Assembly (NCBI RefSeq): GCF_051401765.1
Contig: NW_027480601.1
Span: forward strand, 372,001 to 436,000
Reading direction: 5' to 3'
From: Calliopsis andreniformis
Taxonomy: Eukaryota > Arthropoda > Insecta > Hymenoptera > Andrenidae
Length of the DNA: 64,000 nt
The notes below the pieces were generated by a model, which saw only the letters and a program-made list of their open reading frames with translations, had not been told where the DNA came from and did no database searches. Positions 51,581 to 63,202 of this stretch are shown one piece after another. A program made the translations under genes and the position numbers. Each line of letters starts with the position of its first letter. Position 1 is the stretch's first letter.

Positions 51581-54500
51581 TCATCCTTCAATCCTCAATA
51601 CCCAATCCTCAACCTTCAATCCTCAATCCTCAATCCTCAATTCTCAATCCTCAATCCTCAGTCCTCAGTTCTCTGACCTGAATCCTCAACCCTCAGCCCT
51701 CATCCTCAATCGTCAATCCTCAATCCTCAATCCTCAATCGTCAATCTTCAATCCTCAATCCTCAACCCTCAATCGTCAGGCATCAATCCTCAATACTCAA
51801 TCTTCAATCCTCTATCCTCAATCCTCAATCCTCAATACTCAATCTTCAATCCAAAATACTCAATCTTCAATCCTCAATCCTCAATCCTCAATCCTCAATC
51901 CTCAATCCTCAATCCTCAATCCTCAATCTTCAATCCTCAATACTCAGTCTTCAATCCTCAATCCTCTATCCTCAATCCTCAATCCTCATTCGTCAATAAT
52001 CAATACCCAATCCTCAATCTTCAATCCTCAATCCTCAATCCTCAATTCTCAATCCTCAATCCTCAATCCTCAGACCTCAAACAGCAATAGTCAACCCTCA
52101 GTCCTCGTCCTCAATACACAACCATCAATACTCAATCGTCAATCTTCAATCTTCAATATTCAATCTTCAGTCCTCAATCCTCAATCCTCGATCCTCAATC
52201 CTAAATCCTCAATATTCAAACAGCAATACCCAATCCTCAATCTTCAATCCGCAATCCTCAATCATCAATCCTCAATACTCAATCCTCAACCCTCAACACT
52301 CAGTCCGCAATCCTCAATCTTCAATCCTCAATCCTCAAACCGCAATCCTCAATACTCAATCTTCAATCCTCAATTCCCAATCCTCAGTCTTCATTCCTCA
52401 ATCCTCAATCCTCAATTCTCAATCCTCAATCCTACAATCCTCAACCTTCAATCCTCAATACTCAGTCTTCAATCCTACAATCCTCAACGTTCAATCCTCA
52501 ATACTGAGTCTTCAATGCTCAATCCTCAATCCTCAATCCTCAATCCTCAATCCTCAATTCTCAATCCTCAATCCACAATCCTCAACCTTCAATCCTCAAT
52601 ACTCAGTCTTCAATGCTCAATCCTCAATCCTCAATCCTCAATACTCAATCCTCAACCGTCAATCTTCAATCCTCAATACTCAATCTTCAATCCTCAATCC
52701 TCAATCCTCAATCCTCAATCCTCAATCCTCAATCCTCAATCTTCAATCCTCAATACTCAGTCTTCAATCCTCAATCCTCAATCCTCAATCCTCAATCCTC
52801 ATTCGTCAATAATCAATACCCAATCCTCAATCTTCAATCCTCAATCCTCAATCCTCAATTCTCAATCCTCAATCCTCAATCCTCAGACCTCAAACAGCAA
52901 TACTCAACCCTCAGTCCTCGTCCTCAATACACAACCATCAATACTCAATCGTCAATCTTCAATCTTCAATATTCAATCTTCAGTCCTCAATCCTCAATCC
53001 TCGATCCTCAATCCTAAATCCTCAATATTCAAACAGCAATACCCAATCCTCAATCTTCAATCCGCAATCCTCAATCATCAATCCTCAATCCTCAATCCTC
53101 AATCCTCAATCCTCAGTCCTCAAACCTCAAACCTGAATCCCCAACCCTGAATCCTCAATCTTCAGACCTCAGTCCTCAACAATCAGTTGTCAATTCACAA
53201 TCCTCAATAGAAGATCATCAATTCACAGTTTTCAATACTCAATACTCAAACTGCAATCTTCAAATCTCTATCCACAAACATCAATTCTCATCACTCAACA
53301 CTCAACACTCAGTCCCCAATCCTCAATCTTCAATCCTCAATCCTCAAACCGCAATCCTCAATACTCAATCTTCAATCCTCAATTCCCAATCCTCAGTCTT
53401 CATTCCTCAATCCTCAATCCTCAATTCTCAATCCTCAATCCTACAATCCTCAACCTTCAATCCTCAATACTCAGTCTTCAATCCTATAATCCTCAACCTT
53501 CAATCCTCAATACTCAGTCTTCAATGCTCAATCCTCAATCCTCAATCCTCAATCCTCAATTCTCAATCCTCAATCCACAATCCTCAACCTTCAATCCTCA
53601 ATACTCAGTCTTCAATGCTCAATCCTCAATCCGCAATCCTCAATACTCAATCCTCAACCGTCAATCTTCAATCCTCAATACTCAATCTTCAATCCTCAAT
53701 CCTCAATCCTCATTCTTCAATCCTCAATACCCAATCCTCAGTAATCAATCCTCAATCCTCAGTCCTCAAACCTCAATCCTGAATCCTCAATCCTGAATCC
53801 TCAATCTTCAGACATCAGACATCAACTGTCAGACGTCAATCCACAATCCTCGATAGAATATCATCAATTCACAGTTTTCAATACTCAATACTCAATCTGC
53901 AATCTTCAGACCTCTATCCCCAAACATCAATTCTCATCACTCAACCCTCAACACTCAGTCCCCAATCCTCAATCTTCAATCCTCAATACTCAATCTTCTG
54001 TAATCAATCCTCAATTCTCAATCCTCAATACTCAATCCTCAATCCTCAATCCTCAATCCTCAATCCTCAATCCTCAATCATCAAACCTCAATCTTCAATC
54101 CTCAGTCCCAAATCCTCAATCTTCATTACTCAATCCTCAATCCTCATTCTTCAATACTCAATACCCAATCCTCAATCTTCAATCCTCAATCCTCAATCCT
54201 CAATTCTCAATCGTCAATCCTCAGTCCTCAATCTTCAATCCTCAATACTCAATCTTCTGTTATCAATCCTCAATTCTCAATCCTCAATACTCAATCCTCA
54301 ATCGTCAATCCTCAATCCCCAATCCTCAATCTTCAATCCTCAATCCTCAATCCTCAATCCTAAATCCTCAATCCTCAATCCTCAATCTTTAATCCTCAAT
54401 ACTCAGTCTTCAAACCTCAATCCTCAATCCTCAATCCTCAATCCTCATTCGTCAATAATCAATACCCAATCCTCAATCTTCAATCCTCAATCCTCAATCC

Positions 54501-55409
54501 TCAATTCTCAATCCTCAATCCTCAATCCTCAGACCTCAAACAGCAATACTCAACCCTCAGTCCTCGTCCTCAATACACAACCATCAATACTCAATCGTCA
54601 ATCTTCAATCTTCAATATTCAATCTTCAGTTCTCAATCCTCAATCCTCGATCCTCAATCCTAAATCCTCAATATTCAAACAGCAATACCCAATCCTCAAT
54701 CTTCAATCCTCAATCCTCAATCCTCAAGCCTCAATCCTCAATCCTCAATCCTCAATCCTCAGTCCTCAAACCTCAAACCTGAATCCCCAACCCTGAATCC
54801 TCAATCTTCAGACCTCAGTCCTCAACAATCAGTTGTCAATTCACAATCCTCAATAGAAGATCATCAATTCACAGTTTTCAATACTCAATACTCAAACTGC
54901 AATCATCAAATCTCTATCCACAAACATCATTTCTCATCACTCAACACTCAACACTCAGTCCCCAATCCTCAATCTTCAATCCTCAATCCTCAACCCGCAA
55001 TCCTCAATACTCAATCTTCAATCCTCAATTCCCAATCCTCAGTCTTCATTCCTCAATCCTCGATCCTCAATTCTCAATCCTCAATCCTCAATTCTCAATC
55101 CTCAATCCACAATCCTCAACCTTCAATCCTCAATCCTCAATCCACGGTCCTCAATCCTCAATCGTCAATCTCCAATCCTGAATACTCAATCTTAAATCAT
55201 CAATCCTCAATCCTCAATCCTCAATCCTTCATCCTCATTCTTCAATCCTCAATACCCAATCCTCAATCTTAAATCCTCAATTATCAATCCTCAATTCGCG
55301 ACACTCAATCCTAAGTCCTCAGTCCTCAAACCTCAATCCTGAATCCTCAATCCTGCATCCTCAATCTTCAGCCCTCAGTCCTCAACAATCAGTTGTCAAT
55401 CCTCAATCC

Positions 55410-55528
55410 CCAATAGAATATCCTCAATTCACAGTTTTCAATAGTCAATACTCAATCTGCAATCTTCAAATCTCTATCCACAAACATCAACTCTCATACC
55501 TCAACCCTCAACCCACAGCCCTCATTCT
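55410..55528 (+). repeat. Hybrid module A with switched tail
   Basis: Starts as an A module (unit 1 CCAATAG) and stays A-like through unit 11 (ACAAACA). From about 55494 it becomes the sequence found at 42470 onward (TCATACC, TCAACCC, ACAGCCC) and remains collinear with that block at an offset of 13,024 bp. The switch falls on a heptamer boundary. Confidence 0.8.
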
Positions 55529-55695
55529 CAATCCTCAATCCACAATCCTCAAACCTAAATACTCAACCGTCAGTCCTCGTCCTCAATCCTCAACACTCAA
55601 TCCTCAATCCTCCCATCTTCAATCATCAATACTCAACACTCAATCCTCAACCATCAATCCTCAATACTCAATCATCAATCCTCAATTCTCAACAC

Positions 55696-55814
55696 TCAAT
55701 ATAATATCCTGACTTCTCATGGTTCAATACTCAATCCACAATATTCAGTAATCAAATATCAATCCTCAAACATCAATACTCAACACTCAATCCTCAACAC
55801 TCAGTCCCCTCTCC
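55696..55814 (+). repeat. Module C copy 3
   Basis: Exactly 13,024 bp from copy 2 and the same by eye, inside the block copied between about 42.47 and 55.49 kb. Confidence 0.85.
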
Positions 55815-56649
55815 TCTATCCTCCATCCTCAGTCCTCAAACCTCAAACCTGTATCCTCAATCGTGAATCCTCAATCTTCAGTCCTCAGTCCTCAACAATC
55901 AGTCGTCAATTCTCAATCCTCAATAGAATATCATCAATTCACAGTTTTCAATACTCAATACTCAATCTGCAATCTTCAAATCTCTATCCACAAACATCAA
56001 TTCTCATCATTCAACCCTCATCACTCAGTCCACAATCCTCAATCTTCAATCCTCAATCCTCAATCCTCAATCCTCGATCGTCAATCTTCAATCCTCAATA
56101 CTCAATCTTCAATCCTCAATCCTCAATCCTCATTCCTCAATCCTCATTCTTCAATCCTCAATACCCAATCCTCAATCTTCAATCCTCAATCCTCAATCCT
56201 CAACTCTCAATCCTCAATCCTCAATCCTCAGTCCTCAGTCCTCAAACCTCAATCCTCAACCCTCAGCCCTCATCCTCAATCCTCAACCCTCAGCCCTCAT
56301 CCTCAATCCTCAATCCTCAATCTTCATTCTTCAATCCTCAATCCTCAAGCCTCAATCCTCAATCCTCAATCCTCAGTCCTCGAACCTCAATCCTGAATCG
56401 TCAATCCTGAATCATCAATCTTCAGACCTCAGACCTCAACAGTCAGACGTCAATCCTCAATCCTCAATAGAATATCATCAATTCACAGTTTTCAATACTC
56501 AATACTCAATCTGCAATCTTCAAATCTCTATCCACAAACATCAGTTCTCATCACTGAACCCTCAACACTCAGTCCCCAATCCTCAATCTTCAATCCTCAA
56601 TCCTCAATCCTCAATCCTCAATCCTCAATCTTCAATCCTCAATACTCAA

Positions 56650-57890
56650 TCTTCAATCCTCAATCCTCAATCCACAATACTCAATCCTCACTCTTGAATC
56701 CACAATACCCAATCCTCAATCTTCAATCCTCAATCCTCAATCCTCAATTCTCAATCCTCAATCCTCAGTCCTCAGTCCTCAAACCTCAATCCTCAACACT
56801 CAGCCCTCATCCTCAATCCTCAATCGACAATCCGCAATCCTCAATCTTCAATCCTCAATCCTCAATCCTCAATCCTCAATCCTCAATCCTCAATCCTCAA
56901 TCCTCAATCCTCAATCCTCAATCCTTAATCCTCAATCTTCAATCCTCAATCCTGAACCCTCGATCCTCCACCCTCCATCCTCAATAAAATATACCCAATT
57001 CTCAGTTTTCAATACTCAATTAGCAACATTCATACCTCAATCTACAAACAACAATTCTGGACCCACAATCCTCAACCCTCAGTCCTCAATCTTCAATCCT
57101 CAGTCCTCAATGCTCAATCCTCAATCCTCAATCCTCAATCCTCAATCCTCAATCCTCAGTCCTCAAACCACAGTCCTCAATCATCAATCCTCAGGTCATA
57201 ACCCTTAATCCTCAATCTTCAATCCTGAATCTTCAATACTCAACATTCAATCCTCAATCCTCAATCCCCAATATTCAATGCGCAATCCTCAATTATCAAA
57301 CTACAATCCTCAACCCGCAGTCCTCAATCCTCAATCCCCAATCCTCAATCCTCAATCCTCAATTCTCAAACCTCAATCCTCAATCCTCAATACTCAATCT
57401 TCAATCCTCAATCCTCAGTCCTCAATCTTCAATCCTCAATGCTCAATCCTCAACACTCAATCCTCAGTCCTCAATCCTCAATCCTCAATCCTCAAACCTC
57501 AATCCTCAATCCTCGAACCTCAATCCTGAATCTTCAATCCTCAATACTCAATCTTCAATCCTCAATCCTCAATCCTCGATCCTCAATCCTGAATCCGCAA
57601 ACCTCAATCCTCAATCTTCAATCCTCAATACTCAATCTTCAATCTTCAATCCTCAATCCTCAATCCTCAGTCCTCAATCTTCAATCCTCAATGCTCAATG
57701 CTCAATCCTCAATCCTCAGTCCTCAATCCTCAATCCTCAATCCTCGAACCTCAATCCTGAATCCTCAAACCTCAATCCTCAATCTTCAATCCTCAATACT
57801 CAATCTTCAATCCTCAATCCTCAATCCTCAATCCTCAATCCTCAATCCTCAATACTCAATCTTCAATCCTCAATCCTCAGTCCTCAATCT
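56650..57890 (+). repeat. Dispersed duplicate block, partner 62.76 kb to window end
   Basis: Offset 6,110 bp from the B modules (56981/63091) through CAATGCGCAATCC (about 57278/63388) to the final base, where 57841-57890 matches 63951-64000. The duplicate runs past the window edge. Confidence 0.85.
56981..57092 (+). repeat. Module B copy 5
   Basis: Has TACCCAATTC at units 2-3 and GCAACATTC at units 7-8, shared only with copy 9, which lies 6,110 bp away in a duplicated block running to the window end. Confidence 0.9.
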
Positions 57891-58253
57891 TCAATCCTCA
57901 ATGCTCAATCCTCAACACTCAATCCTCAGTCCTCAATCCTCAATCCTCAGTCCTCAGCCCTCAAACCTCAATCCTCAACCCTCAGCCCTCATCCTCAATC
58001 CTCAATCCTCAATCCTCAATCCTCAATCTTCAATCCTCAATACTCAATATTCAATCCTCAATCCTCAGTCCTCAATCTTCAATCCTCAATGCTCAATCCT
58101 CAATCCTCAATCCTCAGTCCTCAATCCTCAATCCTCAATCCTCAAACCTCAATCCTCAATCCTCAATCCTCAATCCTCAATCCTCAATCCTCAATCCTCA
58201 ATCCTCAATCTTCAATCCTCAATCCTGAACCCTCGATCCTCAATCCTCCATCC

Positions 58254-58365
58254 TCAACAAAATATCCCCAATTCTCAGTATTCAATACTCAATCAGCAAC
58301 CTTGATACCTCTATCTACAAACAACAATTCTGGACCCACAATCCTCAACCCTCAGTCCTCAATCT
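58254..58365 (+). repeat. Module B copy 6
   Basis: Unit 1 is TCAACAA and unit 8 starts TGATACC, changes shared with copies 7 and 8. These three form one sub-lineage derived from the copy 3/4 type. Confidence 0.9.
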
Positions 58366-59254
58366 TCAATCCTCAGTCCTCAATCCTCAGTCCTCAAACC
58401 TCTGTCCTCAATTATCAAACCACAATCCTCAACCCGCAGTCCTCAATCCTCAATCCCCAATCCTCAATCCTCAATCCTCAATTCTCAAACCTCAATCCTC
58501 AATCCTCAATACTCAATCTTCAATCCTCAATCCTCAGTCCTCAATCTTCAATCCTCAATGCTCAATCCTCAACCCTCAATCCTCAGTCCTCAATCCTCAA
58601 TCCTCAATCCTCAAACATCAATCCTCAATCCTCAAACCTCAATCCTCAATCTTCAATCCTCAATACTCAATCTTCAATCCTCAACCCTCAATCCTGGATC
58701 CTCAATCCTGAATCCTCAAACCTCAATCCTCAATCTTCAATCCTCAATACTCAATCTTCAATCTTCAATCCTCAATCCTCAATCCTCAGTCCTCAATCTT
58801 CAATCCTCAATGCTCAATCCTCAATCCTCAATCCCCAGTCCTCAATCCTCAATCCTCAATCCTCGAACCTCAATCCTGAATCCTCAAACCTCAATCCTCA
58901 ATCTTCAATCCTCAATACTCAATATTCAATCCTCAATCCTCAATCCTCAATCCTCAATCCTCAATCCTCAATCCAAAATCTTCAATCCTCAATCCTCGAT
59001 CCTCAATCCTCAACCCTCAATCCTCAATGTTCAGTCCTCAATACCGAATCCTCAATCTTCAATCCTCAATCCTCAACCTTCAATCCTCAATCCTAAATCC
59101 TCAATCCTCAATCCTCAATCCTCAATCCAAAATCTTCAATCCTCAATCCTCAATCCTCAATCCTCAATCCTCAATCCTCAATCCTCAATCCTCAATCCTC
59201 AATCCTCAATCTTCAATCCTCAATCCTGAACCCTCGATCCTCAATCCTCCATCC

Positions 59255-59366
59255 TCAACAAAATATCCCCAATTCTCAGTATTCAATACTCAATCAGCAA
59301 CCTTGATACCTCTATCTACAAACAACAATTCTGGACCCACAATCCTCAACCCTCATTCCTCAATCT
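59255..59366 (+). repeat. Module B copy 7
   Basis: Exactly 1,001 bp (143 heptamers) after copy 6, with the same private variants. Confidence 0.9.
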
Positions 59367-61498
59367 TCAATCCTCAGTCCTCAATCCTCAGTCCTCAAAC
59401 CTCTGTCCTCAATTATCAAACCACAATCCTCAACCCGCAGTCCTCAATCCTCAATCCCCAATCCTCAATCCTCAATCCTCAATTCTCAAACCTCAATCCT
59501 CAATCCTCAATACTCAATCTTCAATCCTCAATCCTCAGTCCTCAATCTTCAATCCTCAATGCTCAATCCTCAACCCTCAATCCTCAGTCCTCAATCCTCA
59601 ATCCTCAATCCTCAAACATCAATCCTCAATCCTCAAACCTCAATCCTCAATCTTCAATCCTCAATACTCAATCTTCAATCCTCAACCCTCAATCCTGGAT
59701 CCTCAATCCTGAATCCTCAAACCTCAATCCTCAATCTTCAATCCTCAATACTCAATCTTCAATCTTCAATCCTCAATCCTCAATCCTCAGTCCTCAATCT
59801 TCAATCCTCAATGCTCAATCCTCAATCCTCAATCCCCAGTCCTCAATCCTCAATCCTCAATCCTCGAACCTCAATCCTGAATCCTCAAACCTCAATCCTC
59901 AATCTTCAATCCTCAATACTCAATCTTCAATCCTCAATCCTCAATCCTCAATCCTCAATCCTCAATCCTCAATCCAAAATCTTCAATCCTCAATCCTCGA
60001 TCCTCAATCCTCAACCCTCAATCCTCAATGTTCAGTCCTCAATACCGAATCCTCAATCTTCAATCCTCAATCCTCAACCTTCAATCCTCAATCCTCAATC
60101 CTCAATCCTCAATCCTCAATCCTCAATCCAAAATCTTCAATCCTCAATCCTCGATCCTCAATCCTCAACCCTCAATCCTCAATGTTCAGTCCTCAATACC
60201 GTATCCTCAATCTTCAATCCTCAATCCTCAATCTTCAATCCTCAATCTTAATCTCCGATCCTCAATACTCAAACTTCAATCCTCAATCCTCAATCCTCAA
60301 TCCTCAATCCTCAATCTTCAATCCTCAATACTCAATCTTCAATCCTCAATCCTCAATCCTCAATCTTCAATCCTCAATCCCCAATCTTCAATCCTCAATA
60401 CTCAATCTGCAATCCTCAATCCTCAGTCCTCACTCCTCAATCCTCAATACCGAATCCTCAATCTTCAATCCTAAATCCTCAATCCTCAACTCTCAATCCT
60501 CAATCCTCAATCCTCAGACTTCAAACATCAATACTCAACCCTCAGTCCTCGTCCTCAATCGACAACCCTCAATCCTCAATCCTCAATCCTCAACCCTCAA
60601 TTCTCAATGTTCAATCCTCAATACCCAATCCTCAATCTTCGGTCCTCAATCCTCAATCCTCAATCCTCAATCCTCAATCCTCAATCCTCAATCCTCAGTC
60701 CTCAATCCTCAGTCCTGAATCCTCAATCCTGAGTCCTCAATCTTCAATCCTCAATGCTCAATCCTCAATCCTCAATTCTCAATCCTCAATCCTCAGTCCT
60801 CAGTCCTCAAACCTCAATCCTCAACACTCAGCCCTCATCCTCAATCCTCAATCGACAGTCCGCAATCCTCAATCTTCAATCCTCAATCCTCAATCCTCAA
60901 TCCTCAATCCTCAATCCTCAATCCTCAATCCTCAATCCTCAATCCTTAATCCTCAATCTTCAATCCTCAATCCTCAATGCTCAATCCTCAATCCTCAATC
61001 CCCAGTCCTCAATCCTCAATCCTCAATCCTCGAACCTCAATCCTGAATCCTCAAACCTCAATCCTCAATCTTCAATCCTCAATACTCAATATTCAATCCT
61101 CAATCCTCAATCCTCAATCCTCAATCCTCAATCCTCAATCCAAAATCTTCAATCCTCAATCCTCGATCCTCAATCCTCAACCCTCAATCCTCAATGTTCA
61201 GTCCTCAATACCGAATCCTCAATCTTCAATCCTCAATCCTCAACCTTCAATCCTCAATCCTCAATCCTCAATCCTCAATCCTCAATCCTCAATCCAAAAT
61301 CTTCAATCCTCAATCCTCGATCCTCAATCCTCAACCCTCAATCCTCAATGTTCAGTCCTCAATACCGTATCCTCAATCTTCAATCCTCAATCCTCAATCC
61401 TCAATCCTCAATCCTCAATCCTCAATCCTCAATCCTCAATCCTCAATCCTCAATCTTCAATCCTCAATCCTGAACCCTCGATCCTCAATCCTCCATCC

Positions 61499-61610
61499 TC
61501 AACAAAATATCCCCAATTCTCAGTATTCAATACTCAATCAGCAACCTTGATACCTCTATCTACAAACAACAATTCTGGACCCACAATCCTCAACCCTCAG
61601 TCCTCAATCT
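61499..61610 (+). repeat. Module B copy 8
   Basis: Lies 2,244 bp after copy 7 in a collinear block that extends to about 62.3 kb. Confidence 0.9.
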
Positions 61611-63090
61611 TCAATCCTCAGTCCTCAATCCTCAGTCCTCAAACCTCTGTCCTCAATTATCAAACCACAATCCTCAACCCGCAGTCCTCAATCCTCAATC
61701 CCCAATCCTCAATCCTCAATCCTCAATTCTCAAACCTCAATCCTCAATCCTCAATACTCAATCTTCAATCCTCAATCCTCAGTCCTCAATCTTCAATACT
61801 CAATGCTCAATCCTCAACCCTCAATCCTCAGTCCTCAATCCTCAATCCTCAATCCTCAAACATCAATCCTGAATCCTCAAACCTCAATCCTCAATCTTCA
61901 ATCCTCAATACTCAATCTTCAATCCTCAACCCTCAATCCTGGATCCTCAATCCTGAATCCTCAAACCTCAATCCTCAATCTTCAATCCTCAATACTCAAT
62001 CTTCAATCTTCAATCCTCAATCCTCAATCCTCAGTCCTCAATCTTCAATCCTCAATGCTCAATCCTAAATCCTCAATCCCCAGTCCTCAATCCTCAATCC
62101 TCAATCCTCGAACCTCAATCCTGAATCCTCAAACCTCAATCCTCAATCTTCAATCCTCAATACTCAATCTTCAATCCTCAATCCTCAATCCTCAATCCTC
62201 AATCCTCAATCCTCAATCCAAAATCTTCAATCCTCAATCCTCGATCCTCAATCCTCAACCCTCAATCCTCAATGTTCAGTCCTCAATACCGTATCCTCAA
62301 TCTTCAATCCTCAATCCTCAATCTTCAATCCTCAATCTTAATCTCCGATCCTCAATACTCAAACTTCAATCCTCAATCCTCAATCCTCAATCCTCAATCC
62401 TCAATCTTCAATCCTCAATACTCAATCTTCAATCCTCAATCCTCAATCCTCAATCCTCAATCCTCAATCCCCAATCTTCAATCCTCAATACTCAATCTGC
62501 AATCCTCAATCCTCAGTCCTCACTCCTCAATCCTCAATACCGAATCCTCAATCTTCAATCCTAAATCCTCAATCCTCAACTCTCAATCCTCAATCCTCAA
62601 TCCTCAGACTTCAAACATCAATACTCAACCCTCAGTCCTCGTCCTCAATCGACAACCCTCAATCCTCAATCCTCAATCCTCAACCCTCAATTCTCAATGT
62701 TCAATCCTCAATACCCAATCCTCAATCTTCGGTCCTCAATCCTCAATCCTCAATCCTCAATCCTCAATCCTCAATCCTCAATCCTCAGTCCTCAATCCTC
62801 AGTCCTGAATCCTCAATCCTGAGTCCTCAATCTTCAATCCTCAATGCTCAATCCTCAATCCTCAATTCTCAATCCTCAATCCTCAGTCCTCAGTCCTCAA
62901 ACCTCAATCCTCAACACTCAGCCCTCATCCTCAATCTCAATCGACAATCCGCAATCCTCAATCTTCAATCCTCAATCCTCAATCCTCAATCCTCAATCCT
63001 CAATCCTCAATCCTCAATCATCAATCCTCAATCCTTAATCCTCAATCTTCAATCCTCAATCCTGAACCCTCGATCCTCAACCCTCCATCC

Positions 63091-63202
63091 TCAATAAAAT
63101 ATACCCAATTCTCAGTTTTCAATACTCAATTAGCAACATTCATACCTCAATCTACAAACAACAATTCTGGACCCACAATCCTCAACCCTCAGTCCTCAAT
63201 CT
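63091..63202 (+). repeat. Module B copy 9
   Basis: Sister of copy 5 at an offset of 6,110 bp. The collinearity continues to the last base of the window. Confidence 0.9.

Larger units (their letters stand above)
58140..60140 (+). repeat. 1,001-bp tandem higher-order duplication
   Basis: B modules 58254 and 59255 anchor two copies offset by 1,001 bp. Shared rare strings include CTCAAACATCAATCC (about 58612 and 59613) and CAATCCTGGATCC (about 58690 and 59691). Differences include CAGTCCTCAATC versus CATTCCTCAATC near 59355. Confidence 0.82.
59150..62270 (+). repeat. 2,244-bp higher-order repeat, then 2,090-bp offset
   Basis: About 59.15-60.03 kb recurs at 61.39-62.27 kb with offset 2,244 bp. 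From 60182 the match continues at 62272 with offset 2,090 bp and runs to about 63.0 kb. The offset change is 154 bp (22 heptamers), the size of a local tandem duplication at 60028/60182 that is also present at 61194/61348 but not at 62272. Confidence 0.78.
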
